Origin: an uncultured Clostridia bacterium
GTDB lineage: Bacteria > Bacillota > Clostridia > Christensenellales > Aristaeellaceae
Length of the DNA stretch: 64,000 nt
Assembly (NCBI GenBank): GCA_934621505.1
Contig: CAKTUU010000005.1
Coordinates: 1-64,000, forward strand
Direction: 5' to 3'
The position numbers and the translations under genes were made by a program. Under the pieces are notes generated by a model. That model was not told the DNA's origin. It ran no database searches and worked only from the letters and a program-made list of their open reading frames with translations. Shown here one piece after another: positions 1 through 8,135 of the stretch. The stretch's first letter is position 1. The number at the start of each line of letters is the position of its first letter.

Positions 1-28
1 TTGTTGGTACTGCTATCTTACCACTTGA

Positions 29-859
29 GTTCTCTTTTTTCTTTCCTTTTGTGTTACCTATGTATTATATCTCAACAAAGTCTCAGTCGGTGATGAACGT
101 TTTCTTTACGGACCCAGTGGAGATCTGTCGGTCAAACAGTTTTACGACATGCTGCGCGCCGGTAAGTTTGCATCAACCTCGCAGATCAACCCGGCTACCT
201 ACAAAAAGGCCTTTGAGTCAGCCCTGCAAAATGGATATGACATTCTGTATCTGGGTTTCTCATCGGGCATGTCCGGCTGTTTCGATAACGCTCAGCTGAG
301 CATGGACGAGCTTCGGAAAACGTATCCCGAACGCAAAATGTTCTGTGTGGATGCGCTTTGCGCTTCAGTCGGCGAGTCCTTTCTCATCCGGGAAGCAGCG
401 AAAAAGCAATACGAGGGAATGCCCATTGATGAACTTGCGGCATGGCTTGCTGAACACAAGCTCAAAGTTTGCCATTGGTTCACAGTGGATACATTCGACC
501 ATCTGAAACAGGGAGGCCGTGTATCTGCTGCGGCAGCGATTGCAGGCGGCATCCTGAACATCAAGCCCCTGCTTCACGTGGACAACGCTGGCAGGCTTGC
601 GGTGGTCAAAAAGCCGCGCGGGAGAAGGCTGGCTCTTAAGAAACTGACAACCCATATGCAGGAAGGATGGCTACCGGACATCAGCCCACTGGTCGTGATT
701 GGTCATGGCGATGATCCGGAGGCTGCTGCGATGCTGAAAAGCGCTGTTGAGGCCAAATACCCAAATGCTGAGATCCACGTTGCAGAAATCGGCCCGGTGA
801 TCGCCGCTCACACAGGCCCGGGAATGCTTGCGCTGATCTATTGGGGCGACAACCGGTAA
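29..859 (+). CDS. DegV family protein, 5' end missing
   Basis: DegV-family proteins are about 280 residues, bind a fatty acid, and in Firmicutes present acyl chains to fatty-acid kinase. Homology begins around base 80 (VSVGDERFLYGPSGDLSVKQ), which corresponds to roughly residue 35 of a normal DegV, and continues through the GRVSAAAAIAGGILNIKP motif to the TAA at 857-859. The usual N-terminus (I.TDS..DLP) is absent: an in-frame TGA lies at 26-28 and bases 1-75 translate to an unrelated hydrophobic stretch. The first ATG in frame, at 149, would give 236 residues and drop conserved sequence. The gene is therefore either broken by a junction near base 75 or cut by a contig edge. The family call is firm; an intact start cannot be seen. 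Confidence 0.75.
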   Translation, partial: VLFFLSFCVTYVLYLNKVSVGDERFLYGPSGDLSVKQFYDMLRAGKFASTSQINPATYKKAFESALQNGYDILYLGFSSGMSGCFDNAQLSMDELRKTYPERKMFCVDALCASVGESFLIREAAKKQYEGMPIDELAAWLAEHKLKVCHWFTVDTFDHLKQGGRVSAAAAIAGGILNIKPLLHVDNAGRLAVVKKPRGRRLALKKLTTHMQEGWLPDISPLVVIGHGDDPEAAAMLKSAVEAKYPNAEIHVAEIGPVIAAHTGPGMLALIYWGDNR

Positions 860-966
860 ACAAACCGGCATGCGCCGGTGGCTCATCGACCGAGGTACAG
901 AAAAGCCAAGGCCATCCCACGATCCAAATTAGACTTTTCCACAACAAAAAAGCAGGAGGAAGAACC

Positions 967-1489
967 ATGGAAAAAACACTCAAGAGAAACAGCAATCTTC
1001 TGATGTGCATTGCAGAACTGATCGTCGGTGTTCTGCTATTAATCAACCCGGTCGGATTTACACGCGGAATTATTATCGCTTTCGGTATTCCCCTGACGCT
1101 TCAAGGCATTGGCTCCATCGTTGGCTATATCCGCAGGAAGCATCCGAAAGCAATTTACTGGCCAAGGGTCTCTTTATGGTCGGCTGCGGTCTGTTCTGCA
1201 TGTTCCGCTCCGGATGGTTCATCGCCGCATTCCCGGTGCTGACTATGTTGTATGGCGTGGCGACGCTGGTTACTGCATTTGGCAAGCTGCAATGGACGGC
1301 TGATCTGCTCCGGCTCAAGCACAAATACTGGTTCATCGCACTCATCAGCACAGTGCTTTCGCTGGTGCTGGCCATCCTGATCATCAGCCCCCCTTCAGCT
1401 CCACCGCAGCACTTTGGGTGTTTATTGGAGTCTCTATGATTGTAGAAGCGGTTGTGGATGTTGTTACCCTGATTTTCGAAAAGAAATAA
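967..1489 (+). pseudogene. DUF308/HdeD-like small membrane protein, two frameshifts
   Basis: A good ribosome binding site (GCAGGAGGAAGAACC) precedes ATG 967. The protein reads MEKTLKRNSNLLMCIAELIV and has several short hydrophobic helices with the paired-helix look of DUF308 (HdeD-like) proteins of about 170 residues. The frame breaks near 1145-1150 (continuing as NLLAKGLFMVGCGLFCMF) and again at the C6 run 1388-1393, after which ALWVFIGVSMIVEAVVDVV and a lysine tail run to TAA 1487-1489. Both breaks are of the one-base-deletion kind. This is either a real pseudogene or homopolymer error in a draft assembly. It lies about 100 bases after the DegV gene in the same direction and could be cotranscribed with it. 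Its function is unknown. Confidence 0.6.
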
Positions 1490-1493
1490 GCAA

Positions 1494-1530
1494 AAAACGT
1501 CTGGCAGAATGTTCTTCCGTCAGACGTTTT
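1494..1530 (+). terminator. Rho-independent terminator after the DUF308 gene
   Basis: A perfect 10-bp stem, AAAACGTCTG paired with CAGACGTTTT, encloses a 17-base loop and ends in T4. It lies five bases after the stop codon of the frameshifted DUF308 gene. Because the arms are A/T-terminated it could work in both directions. Confidence 0.75.
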
Positions 1531-1923
1531 GCACATGAGGGAGGCTACATACTGGGTTGCGTAAAAACCAGCTTCTCTGTTTGGAGAAACTGGTAGCGAT
1601 TATTTTCTGACTGTTTCCGAGACCGTATGGATCATCATACGACATGCTATGCGGCATGTCACGGTTTTAACCTTGTTTTCCAGAAGAGATGACTTATTCT
1701 CTACCATTGTACAATTTGCGTGCTGAAAGCATTGAAAGATAAGACTTTTAGCACGCCAAAAGCGTGACGTTCCGGCATGCTTTTGGTTCGCCAATTGGAA
1801 TCAAAATGGCGCGTGAAACTGGCGGCGTTTTGCAGGATTTTCTGTGCTGTTTTGAGTGTGAAAAGCAGACAGATAACCCTGACAGGGATTTCAAAGGGGA
1901 GCATTCCCTTTGCGCGGGGTGAT

Positions 1924-2156
1924 CCAACAGGGGCGCGAGCGCCCTGTTGGCCGGAAGAATCCAAAGAAACCAGAGGTTTCGTGGCACACGACTTTGCTGG
2001 CAAAGTCTCGTGTGTTATACCTTTTGCGGACGCTGACGCTGGAAAGGGGTGGCTGCGCGAGCTGCCAGCGTTTTCTGGCGTCAGCAGAACAGGAGGAGTG
2101 TGGGTACCCACGCTCCTCCTGTTCGTATGGAGGCGGTGCAGAGAATCTGCGCCGCC
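1924..2156. repeat. Array of six consecutive hairpins in a non-coding stretch
   Basis: The 1531-2355 interval shows no convincing gene. Within it six stem-loops follow each other almost without spacing: 1924-1950 (CCAACAGGG arms), 1966-1980 (GAAACC/GGTTTC), 1985-2014 (CACACGACTTTG arms), 2029-2085 (GCTGACGC arms with an inner GGCTGC/GCAGCC-type pair), 2087-2124 (19-bp arms, one G-T pair) and 2132-2156 (GGCGG and GCAGA arms). This could be a structured RNA, a set of terminators, or the remains of palindromic repeats at the left side of the mobile element. Short ORFs that cross it are products of the palindromes. Confidence 0.6.
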
Positions 2157-2355
2157 GGGTTCGCAAAAGGGATATATACCCCGCCGCAGCAACATTTCCC
2201 CTTCGTGACGAAAAGATAAACCACAGTGATCAGCAGATACTGGATTTTAAAAAACAGCGAATGCCCGACAGCGAATTTCTGTCGGACATTTTCTTGTGAT
2301 CATTCAATTGATCGAAGCGCTGTTCGTGGCTTTGAAAAGCGAGAACAGATTGTCT

Positions 2356-3435
2356 TTAATGGCTGAGATCCGTTTTCTCTGGTGCACCAATAGCGAGCTT
2401 TTCTGCATTGTGTCTCTCCGCTTCACGCTGAGCAATGACCAAACGAATCTTAACCGGCATTCGGTATTCCCTCCATGCGGGACTGCTCTGTAAACGCTGC
2501 TGGATTTGCTTCATTGCAGCAGTAGCGTCGGAAAAGGTGATGCGATCCGATGAACGCAGTACATATTGATTCTGCATTGTTTCATACGCTTTTCGAATCG
2601 CAATATTGCTGGATATACCATCAAAGAAGGTAAACTCTTGAGGCACAACGCCAGGGATGCCATCCAAACGATTTGATTCTTCCTCCATACGGATATCCAG
2701 TAAGTGCTTCATCTGTTCCGGCTGATGATACAGCTGCTGGATTCTTGGAAGTTTTGACATAACCGCAAGATCGTAAAGATGCTTGGCCGCTTCAAAGGCT
2801 CGGTGAGGATCGGAGGATTTTCTGGTGTATGCCTCTGCAGCAAACAGTTTATCGATGAAAGCACGCTCCAAGGAAATGGTCATGATCTGGAAGGGGGCGA
2901 TATCATACTGCTGCTTAAGAATCTGTCTTTGTTCATCCGTTGCCAAATCGTACAGCATGGGCGCGATCTCCATGCTATCCACAGGCTCGCTGATGGTGAA
3001 GGAAGTCGCTTCAATTTTTAGCTTTCCAAAACGCTGAAGAGCATCCTCTGCATCGTAAGATGCAATAGGCGCATATTCATAGACTGCAATAATTTCAGAG
3101 CAATTTGTACGGCCTGTTTGAGCGTCCCGGCTCAACGCGGAATATTTCTTTGTCGCTTGTTCCAAACGCTTGTCGCTCTGCGTCCGGCTACATTCTCTGG
3201 TGTCCACAGACAGATCAATATCTTCCGAAAAGCGATTGGTCGTTTTTAGTGCTTTATAGAGGGCAGTGCCGCCCTTGAAATATGCAGGCAAGCCCTGAGC
3301 CTGTTTGTCCGCCAGTTCTTTTAGGATCAGCGTCACATAATAATCCTTTTCCAAGACGTCTTCGCGATAGCCGGTCGCCTGATGAATTGCATCAATCAAA
3401 ACGCGAAAAGCAGCGTTGTCCAGATGAAGTTTCAA
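2356..3435 (-). CDS. abiEii: AbiEii/AbiGii-type nucleotidyltransferase toxin
   Basis: The 359-residue protein belongs to the AbiEii family, the toxin of type IV toxin-antitoxin systems that block phage growth; characterised members add nucleotides to tRNA or otherwise act as nucleotidyltransferases. Visible signature residues are EKDYYVTLIL at 29-38, GGTALYKAL at 55-63 and SEDIDLS at 70-76, which supply the GG/T...DxD active site. The start overlaps the stop of the upstream gene by four bases (3432-3435, ATGA), the usual coupling in this pair. Length is in the family range and no motif is damaged. It lies in the accessory part of the mobile element, so it probably defends or stabilises it. 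Confidence 0.88.
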   Translation of the reverse strand: MKLHLDNAAFRVLIDAIHQATGYREDVLEKDYYVTLILKELADKQAQGLPAYFKGGTALYKALKTTNRFSEDIDLSVDTRECSRTQSDKRLEQATKKYSALSRDAQTGRTNCSEIIAVYEYAPIASYDAEDALQRFGKLKIEATSFTISEPVDSMEIAPMLYDLATDEQRQILKQQYDIAPFQIMTISLERAFIDKLFAAEAYTRKSSDPHRAFEAAKHLYDLAVMSKLPRIQQLYHQPEQMKHLLDIRMEEESNRLDGIPGVVPQEFTFFDGISSNIAIRKAYETMQNQYVLRSSDRITFSDATAAMKQIQQRLQSSPAWREYRMPVKIRLVIAQREAERHNAEKLAIGAPEKTDLSH

Positions 3436-4088
3436 GGCTGCATGCCTCCCTCCCTTGCTGTATGAGCCAGGTGCAAAAGCGTACGCTGGGGATAAAACTG
3501 ATCTGCCAGAGATAACAATACGCCGTATTGAAGCTCTTTGCGCCTAATATGCTCTGCCAATACACGATATGGCTGATCAATATCAATGGGTGCGCGCTCC
3601 ATTTGCTCCATGGCATCCAACACCTGCAGATAGGCTTTGTTCTCAGCAGTGATCTTTGTTCGAGGCGGACAAATGGAAATATTTAGTTTTTCATCCCGCC
3701 GCACACAAGCCTGCGCAGCATTGGTGGCGATCAGCCGTTCATTAGGGATCTGTGTTGTTAGTCCCATTCGATACAAAAGCCCAACGCCTGTATCATAGCC
3801 CTGATCGTGATTTAGATATTTATGAGCGATCAGTTTTTCTTTATCAATGCCCATTTCGCCAAAGGGTGTTGCTCTGGTGCGGTAATAAATACCGTTCTGA
3901 TAGAAACGAAGGTCCGGAATTAGCTTACGCTCCATCACTCGCTTAACAGCAACGGCGGTTGCGGAGGCTGCCTTTGCGGACGGCAGTTGAAACCGTGTTG
4001 CCAGCAGTTGGCTGATATCTGCCGTATAGATAGGCACAGCGATTGGCTGCTGGTTAATATATTGCTCGATATACTGTCCGTAAGTCAA
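3432..4088 (-). CDS. abiEi: AbiEi-like antitoxin (DUF6088-like)
   Basis: The 218-residue partner of the AbiEii toxin. It starts with an N-terminal winged-helix-like segment (YGQYIEQYINQ... with ATAVAVKRVMERK) followed by a C-terminal domain, as in AbiEi-type proteins, which neutralise the toxin and repress their own operon. The start codon is TTG at 4088, preceded by AGGAGGCGG; no ATG lies nearby in frame. A consensus promoter is found upstream at 4147-4176. The assignment rests mainly on context and general resemblance, since antitoxins of this class are divergent; the DUF number is my best recollection. Confidence 0.75.
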   Translation of the reverse strand: MTYGQYIEQYINQQPIAVPIYTADISQLLATRFQLPSAKAASATAVAVKRVMERKLIPDLRFYQNGIYYRTRATPFGEMGIDKEKLIAHKYLNHDQGYDTGVGLLYRMGLTTQIPNERLIATNAAQACVRRDEKLNISICPPRTKITAENKAYLQVLDAMEQMERAPIDIDQPYRVLAEHIRRKELQYGVLLSLADQFYPQRTLLHLAHTAREGGMQP

Positions 4089-4146
4089 TTCGCACCGCCT
4101 CCTGTTGAAATAGTATAATCGTAATTCGTCTTTTGATTCCGCTAAT

Positions 4147-4176
4147 ATTATATCTCTTTAGCAAAACTTGTGTCAA
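4147..4176 (-). promoter_or_regulatory. Sigma-A promoter of the abiE pair
   Basis: On the minus strand TTGACA (4171-4176) and TATAAT (4147-4152) are separated by 18 bases, both perfect hexamers. They lie about 60 bases upstream of the TTG start of the antitoxin gene. The untranslated leader would be the likely place for AbiEi autorepression. Confidence 0.75.
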
Positions 4177-4224
4177 GCGATAGCTGCAAGTTCGCTCTAT
4201 GAAATCACTTTTTCGCAATTTGCT

Positions 4225-4845
4225 CTACGATAACTCTTTCCGCATGTGTGCGAGCGCAGCTTTCTCTGTTGATTTGGCGCGGCTTTCTGACAGATGAAAA
4301 TGCCGCGCTGTTTCTGTCAAGGGATGCTCCATGTCATCCTCAAAACCATACCGATACCAGAGATATGCGCGTTCCCTGCGTTCGATTCTTCGCAGCGCGC
4401 CGTGCAGTTCATCGTGCGTTTCTTTTGCCAGATAGAGCTGTTCAGGATTGCTTACAGAAGAATCAGGAATGAAGTCGCGTCTGGTTCTGTCATCATCCCA
4501 GCCAGACTCATCCAGAGATACCGTTTCGTTCAGATACCGCCCTTCAAAAGCAGCATACTGTCTGCGGATGGCGTCCAGCATCGCATTGCGTATCGCCGGA
4601 GCGGCATAGGAAAGAAACTGGACGCCGCTGGATGGATCGTAGCTGTCCATGCAGCGCAGTAAGCCCATTGAACCCTCCTGAGCCAGATCATCCACCTCAA
4701 TGCCCAGCGATTGGTTCAGTTCGTTATGTGCAGACCATACCTCATACGCAAGCTGATAAACAAACGGCAGATTGTTCTCTATCAGCTGATTCTTCGCAGC
4801 TGCATCTCCCTGCTGGGCAAGTGCACAAAGCTGCTCATTCTTCAT
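4225..4845 (-). CDS. Sigma-70 family RNA polymerase sigma factor
   Basis: A 206-residue protein with a clear sigma region 2 (DDLAQEGSMGLLRCMDSYD followed by FLSYAAPAIRNAMLDAIRRQ) and a C-terminal region 4-like helix-turn-helix (LTETARHFHLSESRAKSTEKA). Region 3 is replaced by a short acidic linker. It would redirect RNA polymerase, most likely to genes of the mobile element. The ATG at 4845 is preceded by AGAGGAG. The gene overlaps the end of the XRE gene by 11 bases, so the two are cotranscribed and translationally linked. It ends in TAG, which matters for the amber codon in the recombinase gene. Confidence 0.85.
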   Translation of the reverse strand: MKNEQLCALAQQGDAAAKNQLIENNLPFVYQLAYEVWSAHNELNQSLGIEVDDLAQEGSMGLLRCMDSYDPSSGVQFLSYAAPAIRNAMLDAIRRQYAAFEGRYLNETVSLDESGWDDDRTRRDFIPDSSVSNPEQLYLAKETHDELHGALRRIERRERAYLWYRYGFEDDMEHPLTETARHFHLSESRAKSTEKAALAHMRKELS

Positions 4846-5680
4846 GGGACTCCTCTAAAGATTTTTCATATTCGGTCGTGAAAATATCCAGCATGATGGC
4901 CGAAAGCGCCTCTTGATTCTTCGGCTGCATTCCCGTCAACTTTTTTATTACGGCGCTTGTGGCCTGCGATACGCTTTCCGCCGTTGGCTTTTGCATTTTG
5001 CCATGTTGATCTTTCGGCAGCTCTGCGTAAATCTTGTCCATCACCGCACGGAGCGGAGCTTTCTGATTGGGCAAATTGCTGCCCAGTTCTTTCTTAATCT
5101 CTTTGACGATGTTCATAAATGTATTCTGAATCATCGTCAAATCTGCTTGATACACCGGAACCTTCAGGGCTTTCAGATCTTCCTTAGCTTCTTTCGCATG
5201 CTTCGACCAGTCCGAGTTCCCTTTTGCAAATGTGTCCGCCATGCTGCTCATCATATCAAAGTATTGATTTTGTACAGCATATCCGCTGGCGGTGAAGTCC
5301 ATAAAGAAACGCGCAAGCATATGACTGAGTTCGCCAAACCGTGGATTTTCCAAAAGCGCGCATACGGCATGTTTGTGCACCTGATTGGTGTACAGATTAC
5401 GCGCTGCCTGTGCGGACAGCCCCAACTCGGCAATGTCGTAATTCATACGGTCTGGAATATCCGTTTCGCCCAGCAGAAAATCAGTGGAAACATTGAATAC
5501 CCTTGCAATGCGAAGAAGATTTTCATCGCCCAGCTTGTCCGTTTTGCTGCTTAGAAAACGGCTGAGTGAGCTTCCGCTGCCGCCTATGCGCTGCGCAAGC
5601 TCCGCCTGTGTCATGCCGTCGCGTTTCAGCAGGTCTCGAATGAGGTTGCGAAGATTGCCGGGGAGATAGGTGGCCTCCAT
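4835..5680 (-). CDS. XRE-family transcriptional regulator of the element
   Basis: A 281-residue protein with an N-terminal Cro/CI-type helix-turn-helix at about residues 12-65 (RDGMTQAELAQRIGGSGSSL ... RIARVFNVSTDFLLGET) and a long, largely helical C-terminal part of unknown role. The chosen start is the ATG at 5680 because GAAGGTGA stands correctly before it; an upstream in-frame start at 5752 would add 24 residues with no supporting site. It is transcribed away from the primase-helicase operon, and the 271-base gap between them holds a long palindrome that is a natural operator candidate. It probably controls excision or replication genes. Confidence 0.82.
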   Translation of the reverse strand: MEATYLPGNLRNLIRDLLKRDGMTQAELAQRIGGSGSSLSRFLSSKTDKLGDENLLRIARVFNVSTDFLLGETDIPDRMNYDIAELGLSAQAARNLYTNQVHKHAVCALLENPRFGELSHMLARFFMDFTASGYAVQNQYFDMMSSMADTFAKGNSDWSKHAKEAKEDLKALKVPVYQADLTMIQNTFMNIVKEIKKELGSNLPNQKAPLRAVMDKIYAELPKDQHGKMQKPTAESVSQATSAVIKKLTGMQPKNQEALSAIMLDIFTTEYEKSLEESHEE

Positions 5681-5800
5681 GCTGTCACCTTCTTTCGTTT
5701 GTGGTTGTCTGTTCGTTGCGAAAAAGTGTGAATACTCAAGCCCTTGGTTCAAAATCCTCTACATATATCATATGAAAAACAAGCTGATTTTTCAATATCG

Positions 5801-5844
5801 ATCCGCCTGCAGAAATTGCATTTTTGCAAATTTTACAGGCGGAT
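5801..5844. promoter_or_regulatory. Nested palindrome between the XRE gene and the primase operon
   Basis: Outer arms ATCCGCCTG and CAGGCGGAT enclose inner arms AAATTGCA and TGCAAATTT around a TTTT loop. It is the most prominent structure in the divergent interval 5681-5951. The inner TGCA-TTTT-TGCA element resembles the perfect palindrome at 6493-6510, so both may bind the same regulator, with XRE the obvious candidate. A terminator or replication structure is an alternative. Confidence 0.5.
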
Positions 5845-5951
5845 TCTTTGCTTTCTTGCATTGGTGGCGAATTTCAGAGTCTATGAGACTTTTTTACGTA
5901 TCTTCCATCAAGATGATTCGATCATCTGAAAAAACAAAGGGAGGTAGGCAC

Positions 5952-6584
5952 ATGAGGATCTATGAAGCCGTCAAGCAGACGGTCGCAGTCAGACAGGCTG
6001 CTGAAAGGTACGGCCTGAAGGTCGGCAGGAACGGAATGGCCTGCTGTCCATTCCATGAGGACAGAAACCCCAGCCTGAAACTGAACGAGGACTACTTCTA
6101 CTGCTTTGGCTGCGGAGCAAAAGGAGATGTGATCGATTTCACAGCACGGTTGTTTGGCCTTTCGGGTTATGACGCTGTCAACAAACTGGCAGATGATTTC
6201 GGGGTGAGCATGAACTGCCAACGGCGTCTGTCCGTAGTTGATAAGCTGCAGCAGCCCAATCCGCTCCAACACAAGACAGATGAAGCACAGCGCTTCCGCG
6301 TTCTGACGGATTATCTCCATCTGCTGCACAAGTGGAAGAAAAAATTTGCCCCGCCAATGCCGGACGAAGCACTGGACGATCATTTTGTCGAAGCCCTGCA
6401 AATGACAGCAGCCATCGAGCATCTGCTGGATTTGCTCACAGGAAGTGACAAAGAGGCACGCAAACGAACCGTTGAACTGCTGATGCAGGATGGCAAAATT
6501 GCAATTTTGCAAAACAGGATTGAACGCAGCAGGAAGGAGGAAAAACCGAATGAGCGAAGCCAAAGTCATGACCTCGCCATCTGA
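5952..6584 (+). CDS. CHC2 zinc-finger primase-like protein
   Basis: A 210-residue protein whose first 90 residues match the zinc-binding domain of DnaG primases: C32, H35, C51 and C54 within ACCPFHEDRNPSLKL and YFYCFGCGAKGDVIDF. The TOPRIM catalytic domain of full primases is missing, a common arrangement in mobile elements in which the CHC2 protein is paired with a separate helicase/primase. ATG 5952 is preceded by AGGGAGGTAGGCAC; longer in-frame extensions upstream have no ribosome binding site. The 3' end overlaps the next gene by 35 bases. It probably helps to start replication of the excised or transferred element. Confidence 0.85.
   Translation: MRIYEAVKQTVAVRQAAERYGLKVGRNGMACCPFHEDRNPSLKLNEDYFYCFGCGAKGDVIDFTARLFGLSGYDAVNKLADDFGVSMNCQRRLSVVDKLQQPNPLQHKTDEAQRFRVLTDYLHLLHKWKKKFAPPMPDEALDDHFVEALQMTAAIEHLLDLLTGSDKEARKRTVELLMQDGKIAILQNRIERSRKEEKPNERSQSHDLAI
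6493..6510. promoter_or_regulatory. Perfect 18-bp palindrome inside the primase 3' end
   Basis: GCAAAATTGCAATTTTGC is its own reverse complement. It lies 40 bases upstream of the helicase start codon, inside the last codons of the CHC2 gene, and shares TGCA/TTTT spacing with the palindrome at 5801-5844. It may be a second operator or a replication-initiator site. Confidence 0.4.
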
Positions 6585-7860
6585 ATATCCTGCGTGGTTT
6601 GATGGCCGAAAGATCAATGAAGCGCTGTTTTGTGAAGCGTTTCTCAAAGACTATCCCATGCTGAGCGTCAATGGAACCTTCTTCACCGTCAACGGCAGAG
6701 TGCATGATGAAAACCGCTTGAAAAAGGCGGTTTACGACCGCATCAAGCCCCACGTCACCAGCAATCTTGCCAAGAAGGTGACCAACCTGCTGGATGTTCT
6801 CCGCATGGAATGCTGCGCTGCAAAGCTGCCGCTGTATCAGGATCGCATCCATGTAGTCAACGGCACATACTTCCTGGATGGTACATTCAGCCCTGAAAAA
6901 ACATTCTGCCGCAACCGCCTGCCGGTAGCCTACAATCCCACAGCGCAGCAGCCAGTTACATGGTTGCATTTTTTGTCCCAGCTCTTAGAGCCGGAAGATG
7001 TTCTGACCTTGCAGGAGTTCATGGGCTATTGCTTCATCCCTTCCACGAAAGGGCAGAAGATGCTCATCCTCACCGGCAAGGGCGGTGAAGGCAAGAGCAG
7101 AATCGGGGTTGTTCTTCGGGCGCTGCTGGGAAACAACATGAACACCGGCAGCATAGTCAAGGTGGAAACCAGTCCCTTTGCCCGTGCCGATCTGGAACAT
7201 GAATTGCTATTGTTGGATGACGACATGAAGCTGGAAGCGCTGCCGCAGACCAACAACATCAAGGCCATCATTACAGCGGAGCTGCCCATGGATCTGGAAA
7301 AGAAGGGCAAACAGAGCTATCAGGGGGATCTGTATGTGCGTTTCCTTGCGCTGGGCAATGGGACGCTCCAATCCCTGTATGATCGCAGCGTAGGTTTCTT
7401 CCGCAGGCAGATCATTCTGACGGTCAAGGAGAAGGAATCGGACAGAAAAGATGATCCATACCTTGCTGAAAAGCTGTGCATGGAGGCAGAGGGCATCTTC
7501 CTGTGGTGTCTGGAAGGGCTGAAACGGCTGATTGGCAGCGAGTACCGCTTTACCATCAGCCGACAGGCGCAGGAGAACATGGATGAAGCCATCGCAGAAG
7601 GAAACAACATCATCGAATTTCTTGATTCGGATGGATATATCTATTTCGGCAGAAACAACAGCGTCAGTTCCAAAGACCTGTACGATACATACCGGCTATG
7701 GTGCGATGACAATGCCGTAACGCCACTGTCATCCAAAAGCTTCTGTACATTCCTGAAACAAAATCTGGGACGGTACAGATTAACGTACACAAACAAGGTC
7801 TGTATGGGACCGGGCAAACTTGTCAGAGGTTTTATCGGAATTGGCATTCTGCAGAAATAG
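6550..7860 (+). CDS. D5-type (phage/plasmid P4-like) helicase
   Basis: A 436-residue superfamily-3-like ATPase. Walker A is GKGGEGKS at 176-183 and Walker B is the LLLLDDDM stretch at 219-226; the preceding segment (TWLHFLSQLLEPEDVLTLQE) resembles the D5 N-terminal region of phage/plasmid primases. The C-terminus (residues 360-436) looks like the winged-helix DNA-binding part. ATG 6550 has AGGAAGGAGG eight bases upstream. Together with the CHC2 protein it makes a replication module that would unwind and prime the element after excision. The gene ends with TAG, showing that TAG acts as a stop in this element. Confidence 0.85.
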   Translation: MSEAKVMTSPSEYPAWFDGRKINEALFCEAFLKDYPMLSVNGTFFTVNGRVHDENRLKKAVYDRIKPHVTSNLAKKVTNLLDVLRMECCAAKLPLYQDRIHVVNGTYFLDGTFSPEKTFCRNRLPVAYNPTAQQPVTWLHFLSQLLEPEDVLTLQEFMGYCFIPSTKGQKMLILTGKGGEGKSRIGVVLRALLGNNMNTGSIVKVETSPFARADLEHELLLLDDDMKLEALPQTNNIKAIITAELPMDLEKKGKQSYQGDLYVRFLALGNGTLQSLYDRSVGFFRRQIILTVKEKESDRKDDPYLAEKLCMEAEGIFLWCLEGLKRLIGSEYRFTISRQAQENMDEAIAEGNNIIEFLDSDGYIYFGRNNSVSSKDLYDTYRLWCDDNAVTPLSSKSFCTFLKQNLGRYRLTYTNKVCMGPGKLVRGFIGIGILQK

Positions 7861-7877
7861 GTTTTTGAAAGCTGAAC

Positions 7878-8104
7878 CGACTTCAAAATGCATGTACTTT
7901 CCGTCCTAAGTGTCCCATTTCGGTACGCAAGTACACTTGGTACATGTCCTTTTGAGTCAAAACTCTATTTTTTGCGTGCGAATGGAGCATCGCCCTCAAA
8001 AAAACGCCGATAAACGGCTAAATCGACCTCAAAAGACATGTACCTTCTGTCTAAAACGTCCTCGCTGGTACGCTTGTACGCATGGGACATGTACTTTCAA
8101 GTCA
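7878..8104 (+). repeat. Two diverged 81-bp direct repeats, candidate oriT or origin
   Basis: Copies lie at 7878-7959 and 8024-8104, both starting CGACYTCAAAA and ending with a GAGTCA- or AAGTCA-type sequence. Each contains ACATGTAC-like dyads (TACATGT, GGTACG..GTAC) and a CGTCCT block. The 275-base gap between the helicase and relaxase genes contains nothing else of note. The position directly upstream of a MobV gene fits an origin of transfer, since MobV relaxases nick short dyads just upstream of their own genes. Iteron-like replication sites are the alternative. Confidence 0.55.
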
Positions 8105-8135
8105 CTATCACAACTTTTTTCATGGAGGTATCTGT

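Noticed and set aside
1777..2299. Small protein genes in the hairpin region
   Set aside because: Open frames exist on both strands because of the palindromes; composition is odd, no ribosome binding sites and no family resemblance.
7878..8104. CRISPR array
   Set aside because: Only two diverged copies of 81 bases with a single 64-base gap; no cas genes, no short identical repeats.
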